Assembly (NCBI GenBank): GCA_038277395.1
Contig: CM076193.1
Location: 93,883,583-93,947,582 of the forward strand
DNA: 64,000 nucleotides
From: Dryocosmus kuriphilus
Lineage: Eukaryota; Arthropoda; Insecta; Hymenoptera; Cynipidae
Direction of reading: 5' to 3'
This document shows, in pieces, positions 31,655 through 43,370 of the stretch. The position numbers were made by a program, and so were the translations under genes. Within the stretch, counting starts at the first letter, position 1. Each line of letters opens with the position of its first letter. The notes beneath the pieces were generated by a model. It was not told where the DNA came from, ran no database searches, and worked only from the letters and a program-made list of their open reading frames with translations.

Positions 31655-31979
31655 TAATGTATGTAAATTACGCTTCCAATTTTATACGTTTGGTCCCATA
31701 TCTCTTAGGCGTCCCAGACACGTACTTTTTTTATTCTTTAAACGTTGTTGAACTTAACATAATTATGGTGATTAACTAACAAAAAATTCACTATACTTCA
31801 TTCAAACATACATGAAGTATGAGTACTTCTCAAATGCCATGCTTTTACTATTGGGAATGAAAACATCCACCGCGCCAAAAGTGGCGCTGCGATGCCATTT
31901 AAAAATGGCCGCTGAAAGCATATGAATAACATGGAGCAGTAGCAATAATTTTATTAAAAAGTGTGTTTAAATTCAGAAA

Positions 31980-33908
31980 ATGGTGTTTTTGGACTTGGAT
32001 AGTTTGTGCAGTTACGCACAAGCTACACCTGCATCCCGAAATTTGATCGAAGGCCAAAATATTTTGAATTCGGGTATGATTGTAATGTGCGGAGCTACCA
32101 TAAACACTCCGGAAAAAGTTGAAATATATTCATTGTGCCTGCAAACCAGTGCTCTAACTTCAGAACCACATGAAATAACGGGAAGGTTGATAATTAATAG
32201 TGGCGATAAAAATGGCAATAACATTGTGCGTGTAGAATATATGAATTGTACTTGCAAGGCTGGAAGTAGTCACAGTTGTAAACACATAGTTGCCGTATTA
32301 TTGTACTGTAATCGGTAAGTATTGTCTTGTCTCAAAATTGTTAAAGTTAATTAATTTGTTTATATAAATATTTCTCTTTTTTGTAGAAAAGATTTAACTA
32401 CGTTAGAATTAGTATCTTCAACGGATAAGAAATGTTATTGGAGTAGACGTAAGCAGCCAGTTTTTGAACAATTTGAAGCTTTGCCGACAAAAGCATTTTG
32501 TTGCGTTGAACAAGATAGATTGCCAGTCCTTTCAAATGATGTACAAATAATGGTAAAAAAAGAACTAATTGTATGTGATAATCAAACTGCAGTTGCTAAA
32601 CACTAGTATGTACATTCATGTATACTTTATTTAAAGGTTATCATCAGTACAGAACGTATAAATCATTTTTTCAACCTCTTGGCATTTAAATTTCTTGAAA
32701 TTATGATCATTTAATAAGAAAAACTGTAAATTGAATGCTTTAATAGCTTTTTCGCTCTATTGAAAAATTCCCATTTTGTTGGTTATGTACTTCTGTACTG
32801 TCATCCTACACTTACTGTTACTGATTTTTAATTAACATCAGAAGTTAGAAGCATTTTTATACAATATAAATATTTACAGCAACCGTAATATGAACATGGT
32901 TCGAACACCCTTTCGAGAAGTTGGAAATTTACTGCAACCTAATAATATTTCACGTAAGACTGAAAATATGACTGGCAATTTAAATAACTGTCAAAGTAAG
33001 GATTTTGTAGCTAGTATTGTCAGCAATGCTTCTGAGTCAGACATTATTTTGTCTTTAAATAGAAAACTCGTTATTTTGAATGATTGCTGTCAGAAAACGT
33101 TTGATAATGTGATTACTTGTACAGATGCACTTGAAACATGTTTGCGTACAAAAGAGTCTAAATCAGAATGGAAACAAGAAAGAAAATACAGGATTACCGG
33201 TAGCAGGTACAGTATATACAAAAAAAATTATCAACCGCATGCAAATATTACGGAACACATTAATTTAAAGCATACTTGTATTTCATTTACAGATGCTGCA
33301 GTATTTATACGTATTCAAAAGATAACTGGTCAGAAAAGGCCAGCAAGTATTTTTGGAATAAAGAGTTTAAAAGTAAATACACCTCCCACGGAGTCAAATA
33401 TGAAAATATTGCTCGAGAAAAATATATTACTGAAGAAAATAAACATGTTGAAGAATGTGGACTGATCGTTTGCATTTCGGAACCTTGGTTAGGATATTCA
33501 CCGGATGGTATTGTGGTAAAAAATGGTAAACCTGTGAAGTTGTTAGAAATCAAGTGCCCTTACGATTTGCAAAGCACTGAACAAGAAGTATTAGTGAAAA
33601 AATGTAAGTTTTTACGTTTAGAAAAAGGCAAGATGATTCTAAAAAAGAAACATGCCTATTATGCGCAAATTCAGTTCGGAATGGCCTTGTTAAACTTACA
33701 ATGCTGTGATTTTGTGATTTACTCGAGTATTTCAGATGCCATTCAAATTATAAATGTTACTTTTGAAAAAGAATATGCATGTGATTTGTTAGTTACTCTT
33801 AAGACAAGGTATTTTGGAAAAAATGTTACACCAAATATGTTTATTATCAAGAGTCTTGTAAGTTCGAAAGATATGAAAAGATATGAAAAAATGTTGCTAC
33901 GTTTATAA
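31980..33908 (+). CDS. SWIM zinc finger / YqaJ-type exonuclease protein of the ISL2EU element (498 residues, four exons)
   Basis: Exons are 31980-32314, 32387-32605, 32880-33206 and 33293-33908. All introns are GT-AG (donors GTAAGT, GTATGT, GTACAG; acceptors TTGTAG, TTACAG, TTACAG) and phases agree, giving 1497 bases. The first exon has a SWIM finger CTCKAGSSHSCKH (Cys-x-Cys...Cys-x-His). The last exons hold the YqaJ/lambda-exonuclease fold: a GVKYENIARE motif, GYSPDGIV (catalytic Asp) and LLEIKCPY (catalytic Glu-x-Lys), then a QIQFGMAL helix. Such nucleases act on DNA ends. In ISL2EU elements the protein accompanies the transposase, with an uncertain role. No stop or shift is seen; ATG at 31980 follows a plausible leader. 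Confidence 0.85.
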
Positions 33909-34423
33909 TGACTAAAAAGAAGACACTTAGTGCGTAAGTGAGTGTCATTTGTTAGCAAAGTATTTTGAAAGAAAGCTACACCAAATATGTTCATTATCAA
34001 GAGTCTTGGTTGCCAAGATTCTGAAGTATAGATGTTATAAGAACATGAAAAAGTATTGCTACATTTATAATTAAGAAAAAGCTTTATTTAGTTTCATATG
34101 AAAGTAAAAAATAAATTTTGAAACAATATGATTGACATAAATATGCGTGTGATGTATTCGCTATTCTTTGAGTTCACTATTTAAAATTGTATGTATTTTG
34201 TTGTGATGAATTCTGATTAATAAAAAAAATTATTTGAAAGTAAATAATTAAGTGTAATTCCTCGTTACCGAATACATTTTTATAAACGCTCCCTGAAAAT
34301 AAAAATGTTGTACTAGAATAAGATTTGCTTAATTCAAATTTATTTCCAGAAAGACAAAATTTCATATTAAAACCTTTACATACTTAATTAATTTACAATA
34401 TGAAAGTTTTTTTCATACGCAAC

Positions 34424-36253
34424 TTAAAACTTGTCGTCTGCGAGAATTGGAGTGCCTAGATTGGCCAGTCCACAGCAGACGAGAAATATGTCATCGATAT
34501 AGTTGATAAGATGCCAGGGAAATTTATGATTTAAAATTTCGAACTGCTTTATTCGCTGGTTCATTCTTTCAATATGTACTCGAGCACATGCAATCTCTCG
34601 ATTCTCAACGGCTTCCTTCTCTGAAAATTGTTTCTTTTTTCTTAGAAAGGGTGGTCTAATTAGTTTAATATTTTTTTTGCATGCATTCTTCATCAATCAA
34701 GAAGCCTTTGTCGACCATTACTGAATCTCGTGTACTCTCCAAATGTTGAAGAATATCAGTATGATTGAAAATACACTTATCAGATGCACGTCCTCCAAAA
34801 GATTCACTTATGCAAACAATTAAACCTGCTGGTGTTACTTCCGTCATAAATTTCACTGTTAAATCTCCCTTATAGTGAGAATAAAATTTCAACCTACATT
34901 TTAAACACTTAGGTTTTTGAATCCTTATTTCTGTGCAGTCGAGAACACTTGTTGTTGAGCTAAATTTTTCAAAGCATTTTGGCATATTTCTCTCTATTTC
35001 TTCTTTTGGAACCCGTCTTACAACTGATTGTAAAATGGTAGACAGTTTTTTCACTGTTTCGTGGAAGACATTTCGAATAGTGACATCAGAAACCTTATTG
35101 AACAAAATTGCAAGCGCACTAAAAGATATATCCAACTTCAACTTAGCAGTAGTTAGGATAATACTTTCACGAGTACTTAATAAAGTACGTTTTTTCTTTG
35201 TATACATTTTATCGATTAATTGCGTCAGCTTGTCTAATATTTTAAAACTTTTTACATTACACATAGTAACCAGTTCCTTCTCACTTTTAATGAATGAACG
35301 AAGTGTTGGTTGGAAGTCACCAGTCGTGACTTGAACACTTTTATCTTTTGACGTAATATTTTCAGTAATATTTTGTTCCATAGAAATGTCAGTATTTATC
35401 ATGTCTTCAAAGTTATCTTCCAAAATGACTTTAACAGGAATTTCTTCCGATACATACTCATCAACTTGTTCACAATCGCTGTCATGATTTTCACAATCAA
35501 CTTCACAGTCATTAAAATCAGCTGTTGGACCGATATTTTGTGGAACAGATTCAACTTCAGATTCAGTAGTATAAATTGCTGAAACAATACTGTTTGCCAT
35601 AGATTTCTCTTCTTCTTTTGCAGTTGTTTGCCTTTTAGTCTCATTACCTTTCATACCATTGCTGGTTCTACACTGCTTTTTATTGGAGCATCTCACATTC
35701 TATGAAAAATTAAATATGTATAATTAGTAAAACAATACACATTCAAGATTAATTAGTTAAGCGTATCTCTCACACATACCAATCTTTTCTGTCTTTGCAT
35801 ATTTTCATTTATTTTTTCTTTTCCAACATCAGAAGGCCTAGGAACAGCATCTCGCTTCAGAGATCGTTTTTTTGCGTCTACCTCTATGAAACAGTAAAAA
35901 CATTAGATCATAATGGTCACATTTTCGTCAAATAATAATATTAAATATTATTTATTCAATTAATATTTAGTATACCAACCTGGAAACCAGTAATCACTTT
36001 CATTAAAATGCAAGGAGCAAACAAGTAAATTCTTGACGTTATTATCTTTCACTTTCCAATTTCTTAACCACTCAGTGTGTTTATCTACTACTTCAATTTT
36101 TCCAAATAAATTTCGCCTTTTTATTTTAACGGTTCCAAGCTTTGGCACTCTATGAAAACTTAAATTGAAGTTTTTATTTTCTTTGGAGTCACAACCACTG
36201 ACGCAACAACCTCCGAAACTTGTTGATTTTCGATATTCACGTGAAAATTCCAT
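34424..36253 (-). pseudogene. THAP-domain DDE transposase of the ISL2EU element, interrupted by a 4 bp duplication
   Basis: Exons on the minus strand are 36253-35980, 35883-35780 and from 35699 on, with GT-AG borders and matching phases. The first encodes a THAP zinc finger (CCVSGC, FHRVPKLG, EWLRNWK, VCSLHFNESDYW). The large exon has an acidic region and then the DDE domain: SVLDCTEIRIQKP (first Asp), a SESFGGRASDKCIF motif and DKGFLIDEEC. The frame stops at 34665. The continuation (RPPFLRKKKQFS, IACARVHIERMNQRIKQF with the Glu region) is in the next frame down to 34424. The shift comes from a tandem GCAT at about 34679-34686; removing one copy rejoins the frame. THAP binds the element ends and DDE cuts and joins DNA. 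Confidence 0.8.
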
Positions 36254-36665
36254 TATTGGAGCAAATAATTTTAAACACGAAAGTATTTTTCCTACTTATT
36301 ATAGCACTTATTTATTCACTTCGACGATCACTACAGTTACACGCTATGTTTTGGCTGGTTTTGGTGATGTTTTTCATGTATTTACTATGCTTACGGTAGC
36401 CATATTGTTTAGTTCGCGTAAGCGCCAACAGTGTCGCATAGCATCTTTAAATCCCCAATACTGTCTGAGAGGTCACTCACATACGATTTCACAGATGTAT
36501 TCCTAGATCAATCCCATACCAAAATTTTTTTTCCCGGGCTCTTTTAAATATCACTAATAATATATTGTGGGCTAGATGCAGGGTCAAACCATTTCCAGAA
36601 TATCGCAGGGTTGTAGGGATGTCCACCGAATTAATGAAACTTGGTGAAGTTGTTTTTAAAAAATC

Positions 36666-37705
36666 TGCCCGCTTCACGGCACATTCTCGTCGCGCGCCTA
36701 GGACGTGCGTCTGTTGGCACTCGCGCTTCGCGCTCGATAGATTATTCACCTCGCGCTACGCGCTTGGTGTTTATGGATCGTCTAAATCTTTAAATTAAAA
36801 ATTACAAAAGAAATTATTTTACTTAAAGCTCTATCGCCCTTAAGGAATACACTCTCAACATTCTCTCTCTCTTTCCAAGGTGAGCAATTCTGCTTCTTAA
36901 TATTTTCTCATATCTTGCATGGTTTTGCTGAAAAGTGGTTTTCTTTATATTTCATAACATATTTCACGAATAACTCAAAAACTACGCGTCTGCTCAAAAA
37001 AATGATTGAAAGAAAATTTGTAGACCTTTTTGAGGCGAACTACTTTGTTTATTATCATTTTTTTCCGTATCTTGCATAGTTTGGCGGGAAACTTGAAATT
37101 TTTTATTGTTAATAACTTTTTATTGATTAAAACAAAAACCGTGCATTTTATCAAAAAATGGTTAAAACTAAATTTGTAGATCTTCTTAAATTGAATAACT
37201 TTGTTTTTCACCATTTTTTTATATCTTGAATATTTTGGCGGGAAACCAGAGTGTTTTAATTTTAATAGCGTTTTCTTGATTAAAACAAAAAACGTTTAAG
37301 GCAAAATTTGTAGATTTTTTTAAGATCAACAATTTTACTTTCTAACATTTTTTTTTGTATTTGTCATAGTTTAGCCGGAAAATGGATTTTTTAATTTTGT
37401 GAAAACCGTTTTTGATGGATAAAATCATAACCCTTGGTCAAAAACCGCTGGTTAGCGAACTCGTCCTTTCTTTTTACCCCTTAAAGAAGTGTACCAAAGC
37501 GCACTCCAATCCGATTAGTCCTTCGAAAGTTATCGTGGGAACAGACTCCAACGACAACGACGACGACAACAGACAGACACACACGGTCGTAAAAACCGTT
37601 TTTTCGGATTCAGGAGGTCTCAAAACGTGGAGATTTGATGAAAACTGGGGGGGGGGGGGGGGTCAAATGTTACATAAATCTAATACCTTCTCTGATGAGA
37701 ATGTG
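36666..37705 (+). repeat. Palindrome-rich repeat family 'P', copy A
   Basis: The left end is TGCCCGCTTC. UUCG-type palindromes (CTCGCGCTTCGCGCTCG, CTCGCGCTACGCGCTTGG) follow. Then come four degenerate ~150 bp units, each with a TTTGTAGA-TTTTT and CATAGTTT-GG-GGAAA motif. After them are AGTCCTTCGAAAGTTATCGTG, a trinucleotide CGACGACGAC run and CGTTTTTTCGGATTCAGG, ending GATGAGAATGTG. Copies B (38765-39970, inverted) and C (49860-51910) share this order. No gene product is recognised; Asp-rich frames over the CGA run are artefacts. Confidence 0.75.
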
Positions 37706-38764
37706 AAAAAAAAACATTCACCCAATAAAAAACTTTCAATAAAGTTTCATCCAAATCGCTGCACAGTGGGCTGAATCGGGAATTCACTATTCAAAATCAC
37801 CTACATCCTACAATTCTTAACCGATTTTCAAATTTTTTTAGAAGTGATCAGCAATAGTTGCATAGGAGCGTCTATGGATTAGATATTTTAATTTTCATCA
37901 TTTTATATTTTTTATATAAATAAACAAAGAGCGAAAATGAGACATCTTTTAATTATAATATTTATCTTTAAATAAATAACATAATTAATCCTATTCTCGA
38001 AGAAAATGAATGTCGAAGTATCTAAAGAATATAAATAATTAACAGGATATGGTATCTAATCGTTATAAACAAATTATATTAAGAAAATGTCAACATCGTG
38101 GATATTTTTCTCGCAAATTATATTTGTGAGTTGAAATTGCTTGATTTCATTGACAGGACCATATTTGATAATGAAAATTTGTTTTCTGGTGTACTTTGTT
38201 TATTTCATAAACTAATTATATAAACAAATGCATAGTTTAGGCATTTAATGGCAGATAGTAATCGTTTTTCTTTCTTAGTACCTTTAAATTATGTTAGTGA
38301 TAATATTAAGTGATAAATATTGATCCTTCGATATTACTTGTTTATTTTATCAACAAATTTTATAAACAAATGCATATTTTGGCAATTTATGGGCAGAAAG
38401 TAACTGTTTTTCATTCTTAGCCCTTTACATTATATAAGTGGTGGTTTTCAGCTATGAATAATTGTCATTCGATATTATTTGTTTATTTTGTAAACAAATT
38501 TTATGAACAAATGCACAGTTTTTCCATCTATAGACAGAAAGTAATCGTTTTTCTTCCTGATCCTCTTCAAATTATATGAGTGACAATGTTATTGGTGAAG
38601 ACTTCTCATTCAATATTATTTGTTTATTTTATAATTCAATTTTATGAATGAATGCATAGTTTGGTCATTTATAGACATAAAGTGAACGTTTTTCTTTCTT
38701 ATCGCCTTAAAATTATATTAGCAGTGATGTTTAATAATCAGCATTTGTCATTCGATATTATTTG

Positions 38765-39970
38765 TTACATTCTCATCAGAGAAGGTATTAGATTTATGTA
38801 AAATCTGACTTTCGCGGATTTCATCAAATCTCCACGTTTTGAGACCTCCTGAATCCGAAAAAACAGTTTTTACGACGGTGTCTGTCTGTCTGTTGTCGTC
38901 GTCGTTGTCGTTGTCGTCGTCGTCCTTGTTGTTCTCGTCGTCGTCGTTGTCGTCGTCGTCGTCGTTGGAGCCTGTTCTCACGATAACATTCGAAGGACTA
39001 ATCGGATTGGAGTGCGCTTTGGTATGCCTCTTTAAGGGGTAAAAAGAAAGGACGAGTTTGTTAACCAGCGATTTTTGTCCAACGGTTATGGTTTTATCCA
39101 TCAAAAATGGTTTTCACAAAATCAAAAAATCCATTTTCCGGCTAAACTATGAGAGATACAAAAAAAATGTAGAAAAGTAAAATTATTCATCTCAAAAAAA
39201 TCTAGAAATTTTGTCTTACCCGTTTTTTCATAAAATGAACGGTTTTTGTTTTAATCAAGAAAACGCTATTAAAATTAAATAACTCTGGTTTCCCGCCAAA
39301 ATATTCAAGATACAAAAAAATGGCAAAAAACAAAGTTGTTCAATTTAAAAATATCTACAAATTTTGTTTTAACCATTTTTTGATAAAATGCACGGTTTTT
39401 GTTTTAATCGATAAAACGTTATTAAAAATAAAAGATTTCAAATTTCCCGCCAAACTATGCAATATACGGAAAAATAATAATAAACAAAGTTGTTCGCCTC
39501 AAAAAATCTACAAATTTACTCTCTATTATTTTTTTGAGCAGACGCGTAGTTTTTGAGTTATTCGTGAAATATGTTATGAAATATAAAGAAAACCACTTTT
39601 CAGCAAAACTATGCAAGATATGAGAAAATATTAATAAGCAGAATTGTTCACCTTGGAAAGAGCTACAAAATTTATTTATAAGACTCATTGTTTTACTTTT
39701 AAGAATCGAAATCCTGTATTGTGAAAATTTGGAAAATCACTAAAAAACTTTACCAATCTACAATGCGTTTTAAAAAAATGTAATTATCGAGCGCGAAGCG
39801 CGAATGTCATGATGAGAATTTATTCCTTAAGGTCGATAGAGCCTTAAGTAAAATAATTTCTTTTGTAATTTTTAATTTAAAGGCTTATACGATCGAGCGC
39901 GAAGTGCGAGTGCCGTAAATAACATATCGAGCACGAAGCGCGCAACGAGAATGTGCCCGCGAAGCGGGCA
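38765..39970 (-). repeat. Palindrome-rich repeat family 'P', copy B, inserted in the Transib-like element
   Basis: This is the reverse complement of copy A over its full length. It starts TTACATTCTCATC, has a longer CGTCGTCGT run at 38896-38968, and ends in GCGAAGCGGGCA with several GAGCGCGAAGCGCGA palindromes (39788-39970). It splits the ~150 bp tandem units of the surrounding element. Confidence 0.75.
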
Positions 39971-40559
39971 TATTTTTTTTTTTATAAACAAATGCATAGT
40001 TTAGTTATTTGTAGGCAGAAATTAATCTTTTTTTATTATTGCCTGCAAACGATATCACTGAAAATGTTTTATGATGTTGTCAAAAATTTCAATAATTTCA
40101 GGATCCATCTAACACATCACGAAACATTTCCAGTGATATCATTTGAGGGCAATAATAAAAAAAAAGATTACTTTCTGTCTACAAATGGCCGAACTATACA
40201 CTTTTTTATAAAATACATAATATCGAAAGAGAAGTCTTCATAACTAAACACCACCACTTATATAATTTGAAGGCGTTAAGAGTGAAAAACAATTACTTTT
40301 TGTCCATAAATTGCCAAAGTATGCATTTGATTATGAAATTTGCTTTATAAAGTAAACAAATCATATAGGATGACAATTTTTGCATCTCTTAGAATCACCA
40401 CTAATATATAATTTAAAGATCTTAAAAAATAAAAACGGTTACTTTCTATCTATAAATGGTCAAACTGAGCATTTGTTCATCAAATTTTTTTTTAAAATGA
40501 ACAAATAATATCGATTGACAATTCCTTGTCACTAAACTTCACTACTTATGTAATTTGAA

Positions 40560-41960
40560 ATCGATTAGGGAGAAAAACGATTACTTTCTGTCTATAAGTG
40601 ACCAAACTATGCATTTCATTATAAATTTGTTCATAAAATAAATATGTTCAAAAATAAAAACGTGTATTTTCTATCTATAAATGGTCAAACTGTGCATTTC
40701 TTCATAAAATTTGGTTACAAAATGAACAAATAATATTGATTGACAATTCTTAGTCACTAAACTTCACTACTTATATAATTTGAAATCGAGTAAGGAGAAA
40801 AAACGATTACTTTCTGTCTATAAATGACCAAACTATGCATTTCATTATAAAATTTGTTCATAAAATAAATATGTTAAAAAATAAAAACGTTTACTTTCTA
40901 TCTATAAATGGTCAAACTGTACATTTGTTCATAAAATTTGGTTACAAAATGAACAAATAATATTGATTGACAATTCTTAGTCACTAAACTTCACTACTTA
41001 TGTAATTTGAAGTCGAGTATGGAGAGAAACGATTTCTTTCTGTCTATAAATGACCAAACTGTGCATTTCCTTATAAAATTTGTTCACAAATAAACAAATA
41101 ATATCGAATGACAGGTCTGCATCACAGAGAATCAGCAGTAATATACCTTAAGGATGTTCAAAAATAAAAACGTTTACTTTCTATCTATAAATGGTCAAAC
41201 TGTGCATTTGTTCATAAAATTTCTTTATAAAATGAACAAATAATATTGATTGACAATTCTTAGTCACTAAACTTCACTACTTATGTAATTTGAAGTCGAG
41301 TAGGGAGAAAAACGATTACTTTCTCTCTATAAATTACCAAACTATGCATTTCCTTATAAAATTTGTTCATAAAATAAACAAATTATATCGAATGACAGGT
41401 CTGCGTCACAGAGAATCACCAGTAATATAATTTAAAGATGTTCAAAAATTAAAAAACATTTACTTTCTATCTATAAATGGTCAAACAGTGCATTTGTTCA
41501 TAAAATTTCTTTATAAAATGAACAAATAATATTGATTGACAATTCTTCGTCACTAAGCTTCACTACTTATGTAATTTGAAGTCGAGTAGGGAGAAAAACG
41601 ATTACTTTCTGTCTATAAATGACCAAGCTATGCATTTCCTTATAAAATTTGTTCATAAAATAAACAAATAATATCGAATGACAGGTTTGCATCACAGAAA
41701 ATCACCAGTAATATAATGTAAAGATGTTCAAAAATTAAAAACGTTTACTTTCTATCTATAAATGGTCAAACTGTGCATTTGTTCATAAAATTTCTTTATA
41801 AAATGAACAAATAATATTGATTGACAATTCTTCGTCACTAAGCTTCACTACTTATGTAATTTGAAGTCGAGTAGGGAGAAAAACGATTACATTCTGTCTA
41901 TAAATGACCAAGCAATGCATTTCTTTATAAAATTTGTTCTATAAATGAACAAATAATTTC
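40560..41960. repeat. Higher-order tandem repeat of the right arm (two ~145 bp monomers per ~287 bp unit)
   Basis: CGATTACTTTCTGTCTATAA begins successive units near 40575, 40806, 41032, 41313, 41600 and 41887. The last intervals are about 287 bp; the first two are shorter through a common ~57 bp deletion. Within each unit a second, related monomer starts CGTTTACTTTCTATCTATAA. The left arm (37920-38760) carries the same monomers in inverted orientation. Confidence 0.8.
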
Positions 41961-42679
41961 GAATGACCAATCTTTATCACTAAATATTACCACTAATATA
42001 ATTTAAAGGCACTAAGAAAGAAAAACAATTATTTTCTGCCAATAAATGCCTAAACTATGCATTTGTCTATATAATTTGTTTATAAAATAACCAAATCATA
42101 CCAGACAACAGGTTTTCGTTATCAAATATGATCTTGTCGATAAAATAATGCAATTTCAACTCACAAATATACTTTGCAAGGACAATTTGCACGATGTTGA
42201 CATTTTGTTAATATAATTTGTTTATAACAATCAGATTTGATATCCTGCTAATTATTTATATTCTTTAGATACTTCGACATTCATTTTCATCGAGAATGCG
42301 ATAAATTAAGTTATTTATTCAAAGGTAAAAACTAATAATTAAAAAAATAGACACTCTTAAGAATGCAGCTATTGCAACTATTCCCTATTCAGCCCACTGT
42401 GCGCTGGACCCCCCTGCACCTCTGATATTCTGGAAATGGGTTGACCTATGGCTAGTGATTTGCAAATTTTTTCTGAAGATGAAAACACATATTGTTTAAA
42501 TAGCCAATGTTGTTACCTTATTTTTTATATATTATTAAATTGAAAAATAAATTTAAAAACGCAATCTACAATAATCTTAAAATTTTAATGTTTATCGTTT
42601 CTGAAAAAAGCATCAAAATCGGCCTTAATAACATATATAGACTGTGACCGATTTTGAACAGTTAATTCCACATTTGCAT

Positions 42680-43190
42680 TTCTCGGGGTGCGTACCCCAC
42701 AATTCCCCTTAAATGTATCGAACATTCTGGACCCCAGAATACACCTTATATACTTTCATACCTTGTGAGGTACGGAACCCACAAGCCTATGTTGGTACCT
42801 GAACACTGTGAGACCGTACCCCACAAGTCCGTTTGTACCTCACAAGTAAGGATAGGTCTGCGAAAAGGCTGAAACTGTACCCCACAAGTGCCCTTGCGTA
42901 CAAATATATATGTACGTTGTTGTTTGAAGACCAGGGAAAAATTTTTTTGTTGGGATCGTACCAATTACGTACCAGGAACGTGTTCTTAGGTACGTTCCCG
43001 GTACGCGACAGCTGCCTTACAAGCACCCAATTGGGAGCGTTCCAGCAACGATATTTTTGCTACGTAAGCGGACATTTTCGCCCAAGCCGGTACGTTCCTG
43101 CTACGATTGTCGCCGTACCACTTACGGTACCAAAGTACCAGAAAACAGGTCGCGGATACGTACCGGCCTTAATCAATGTTAACTGGGTAA
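42680..43190. repeat. Two groups of short degenerate repeats: GTACC-CACAAG and GGTACGTTCC words
   Basis: GTACCCCACAA or a close variant occurs near 42690, 42772, 42813, 42834 and 42878. In the following part GGTACGTTCC-G-TACG occurs near 42991 and 43090 and further GTACC words near 42958, 42971 and 43115-43140. Spacing in the first group is 20-80 bp. The open frames in both strands here are short and unrelated to known proteins. Confidence 0.5.
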
Positions 43191-43370
43191 GGTCATATTT
43201 CTTCGTTGTGCCAAGCACCTTAAGATTGGTTCATCTTCATCGACTGATAGTGCTGAGGAAGACAGAGACCTGTTAAGAAACATTCAATTTCATAAAACGC
43301 TTCAGGCACTTTACTTAAAAGACAATCATCTCCTTCTAGAATTGTTATGTATTTAACAATCGGTATTAGA

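Larger units (their letters stand above)
29630..31713. mobile_element. Inverted-repeat (foldback/MITE-like) element carrying a gene fragment, interrupted by mariner
   Basis: The left end (CGCCTGAGATATATGGGAC, 29629-29647) and the right end (complement near 31695-31713) match in inverted orientation. So do the inner arms: CACACAAGTATATTACAGTA near 29887 against its complement near 30282, and AATAAGTTATCATGTTAATG near 30235 against TTAACATAATAACTTATT near 29932. The right arm is split by the mariner at TA 30321. The left arm carries an extra ~170 bp (about 29701-29875) absent from the right. The middle (30228-29980, minus) encodes TTRYGTTIDAVFSRYIDKID and FTYHRPIV, a fragment that resembles repeat-associated insect proteins but that I cannot name. 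Confidence 0.65.
31846..36463. mobile_element. ISL2EU-type DNA transposon (~4.6 kb) with YqaJ nuclease and THAP/DDE transposase genes
   Basis: Two convergent, intron-bearing genes lie inside imperfect ends: TACTATTGGGAATGAAAA at 31846 against the complement of 36463-36447, CAGTATTGGGGATTTAA. The plus-strand gene encodes a SWIM/YqaJ nuclease protein, the minus-strand gene a THAP-domain DDE transposase. This pair of genes is the known mark of the ISL2EU group related to PIF/Harbinger. The ends are short and I could not fix the target duplication. The nuclease gene is open; the transposase has a small frame-breaking duplication. Confidence 0.8.
37762..42401. mobile_element. Non-autonomous Transib-like foldback element, 4640 bp
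   Basis: Both ends read CACAGTGGGCTGAAT inward, then one variable base and GGGAAT. A 5 bp duplication CGCTG flanks them exactly (37757-37761 and 42402-42406). CAC-start ends with a CACAGTG heptamer and GC-rich 5 bp duplications are the signature of Transib/RAG-type transposition. The arms are long inverted repeats: ATGAATGTCGAAGTATCTAA at 38007 has its complement near 42280. They contain ~150 bp tandem units. No transposase is present, so the element must have been moved in trans. Repeat P copy B is nested inside. Confidence 0.65.

Noticed and set aside
36489..36749. Minus-strand frame between the ISL2EU end and repeat P
   Set aside because: It runs across the border of repeat P and contains translated palindromes, so it cannot be one gene.
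38748..39104. Asp/Asn-rich frame resembling an acidic protein
   Set aside because: It follows from a CGT/CGA trinucleotide run in repeat P; the three copies of the repeat differ in run length and break the frame.
40560..41960. Regular repeats resembling a CRISPR array
   Set aside because: Units are 145-287 bp, continuous without spacers, and lie in a eukaryotic foldback element.
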